Origin: Oribacterium sp.
Lineage (GTDB): Bacteria > Bacillota_A > Clostridia > Lachnospirales > Lachnospiraceae
Reading direction: 5' to 3'
Length of the DNA: 6,910 nt
Assembly (NCBI GenBank): GCA_017940955.1
Contig: JAGAXP010000280.1
Location: 1 to 6,910 of the forward strand
Within the stretch, counting starts at the first letter, position 1; each line of letters starts with the position of its first letter. The notes under the pieces are model-generated. The model did not search any database. It saw only the letters and a program-made list of their open reading frames with translations, and was not told the DNA's origin. Position numbers and translations under genes: made by a program. Shown here piece after piece: positions 6,650 through 6,910 of this stretch.

Positions 6650-6910
6650 TTACTTCTCGTAGGAAAATGTCTGCAAAAACTTCTTCAGTCTTTCCGTCTT
6701 TGGTCTTTCAAAGAATTCCTCTGCAGTTCCTTGCTCTACAATGTTTCCGCCCTCAAGGAATATCATCCGGTCGGCAACAGCTCTTGCAAACTGCATCTCA
6801 TGGGTAACGATCAGCATGGTTCTTCCTTCTCTGGCAAGAGCCAGGACAACATCAAGAACCTCTCTGACCATCTCTGGATCAAGAGCTGCCGTTATCTCAT
6901 CAAGTAACAA
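6650..6910 (-). CDS. Polar amino acid ABC transporter ATP-binding protein, GlnQ family (partial, N-terminus off the right edge)
   Basis: The last 86 residues are present, ending at TAA (6652-6650). The codon at the window edge is an internal Leu (TTG), not a start. Visible motifs are the end of Walker B with the catalytic Glu (LLLDEITAALDPE, including the D-loop) and the H-loop (MLIVTHEM), then FARAVADRMIFLEGGNIVEQG and the typical C-terminal FFERPKTERLKKFL. These are characteristic of the ATPases driving polar amino acid uptake with a periplasmic-type binding protein and an inner-membrane permease; the protein acts on the cytoplasmic face. Walker A and the signature motif lie outside the window. 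Where most relatives have DEPTSALDPE this has DEITAALDPE, a conservative variant. It is the 3'-most gene of its transcription unit here; partner permease and binding-protein genes, if adjacent, are off the right edge. Confidence 0.93.
   Translation of the reverse strand: MLLDEITAALDPEMVREVLDVVLALAREGRTMLIVTHEMQFARAVADRMIFLEGGNIVEQGTAEEFFERPKTERLKKFLQTFSYEK

Noticed and set aside
6572..6907. Plus-strand reading frame of 111 codons at the right edge
   Set aside because: It runs through the palindrome and opposite the ABC ATPase, whose Walker B and H-loop motifs identify the true strand.

Overview
The window looks like a chromosomal segment of a low-to-moderate GC Firmicute, most likely a Lachnospiraceae/Clostridia member. 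This rests on protein style (an acidic secreted surface protein with a Gram-positive type signal peptide, a double zinc-ribbon membrane protein, a PepT-like M20 peptidase, a GlnQ-type ABC ATPase), purine-rich ribosome binding sites, AT-rich spacers and a GGGGACGGTTCTC-type palindrome. I infer the taxon from resemblance only.

Layout: (1) 1-3186, minus strand: the first 1062 residues of a very large secreted surface/adhesin-like protein whose C-terminus lies beyond the left edge. (2) 3187-3598: an AT-rich divergent spacer holding a GC-rich island with two small hairpins. (3) 3599-4900, plus strand: a membrane-anchored protein with two N-terminal zinc ribbons, closed by a strong terminator at 4911-4952 that can work in both directions. 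(4) 4953-5400: a spacer with no intact long gene; the minus strand carries what looks like a small membrane-protein gene broken by two frameshifts (5021-5269), and a 13-bp palindrome lies between it and the next gene. (5) 5401-6543, plus strand: a complete M20 PepT-like metallopeptidase. (6) 6544-6649: a short convergent spacer with a perfect 15-bp-stem palindrome, plus a smaller related hairpin that contains the peptidase stop codon. (7) 6650-6910, minus strand: the C-terminal part of a polar amino acid ABC transporter ATPase, cut by the right edge.

The genes do not form one operon: each intact gene has its own spacer, and strand switches separate the units. The peptidase (peptide to amino acid) and the amino acid importer ATPase share a metabolic theme but are convergent and probably not co-transcribed. 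I found no CRISPR array, tRNA, rRNA, integrase or recognisable defence system. The points most worth a second look are the broken small membrane gene, the palindrome family in the spacers, the acidic insert inside the first Ig-like domain of the surface protein, and the zinc-ribbon protein standing without the partners such proteins sometimes have.
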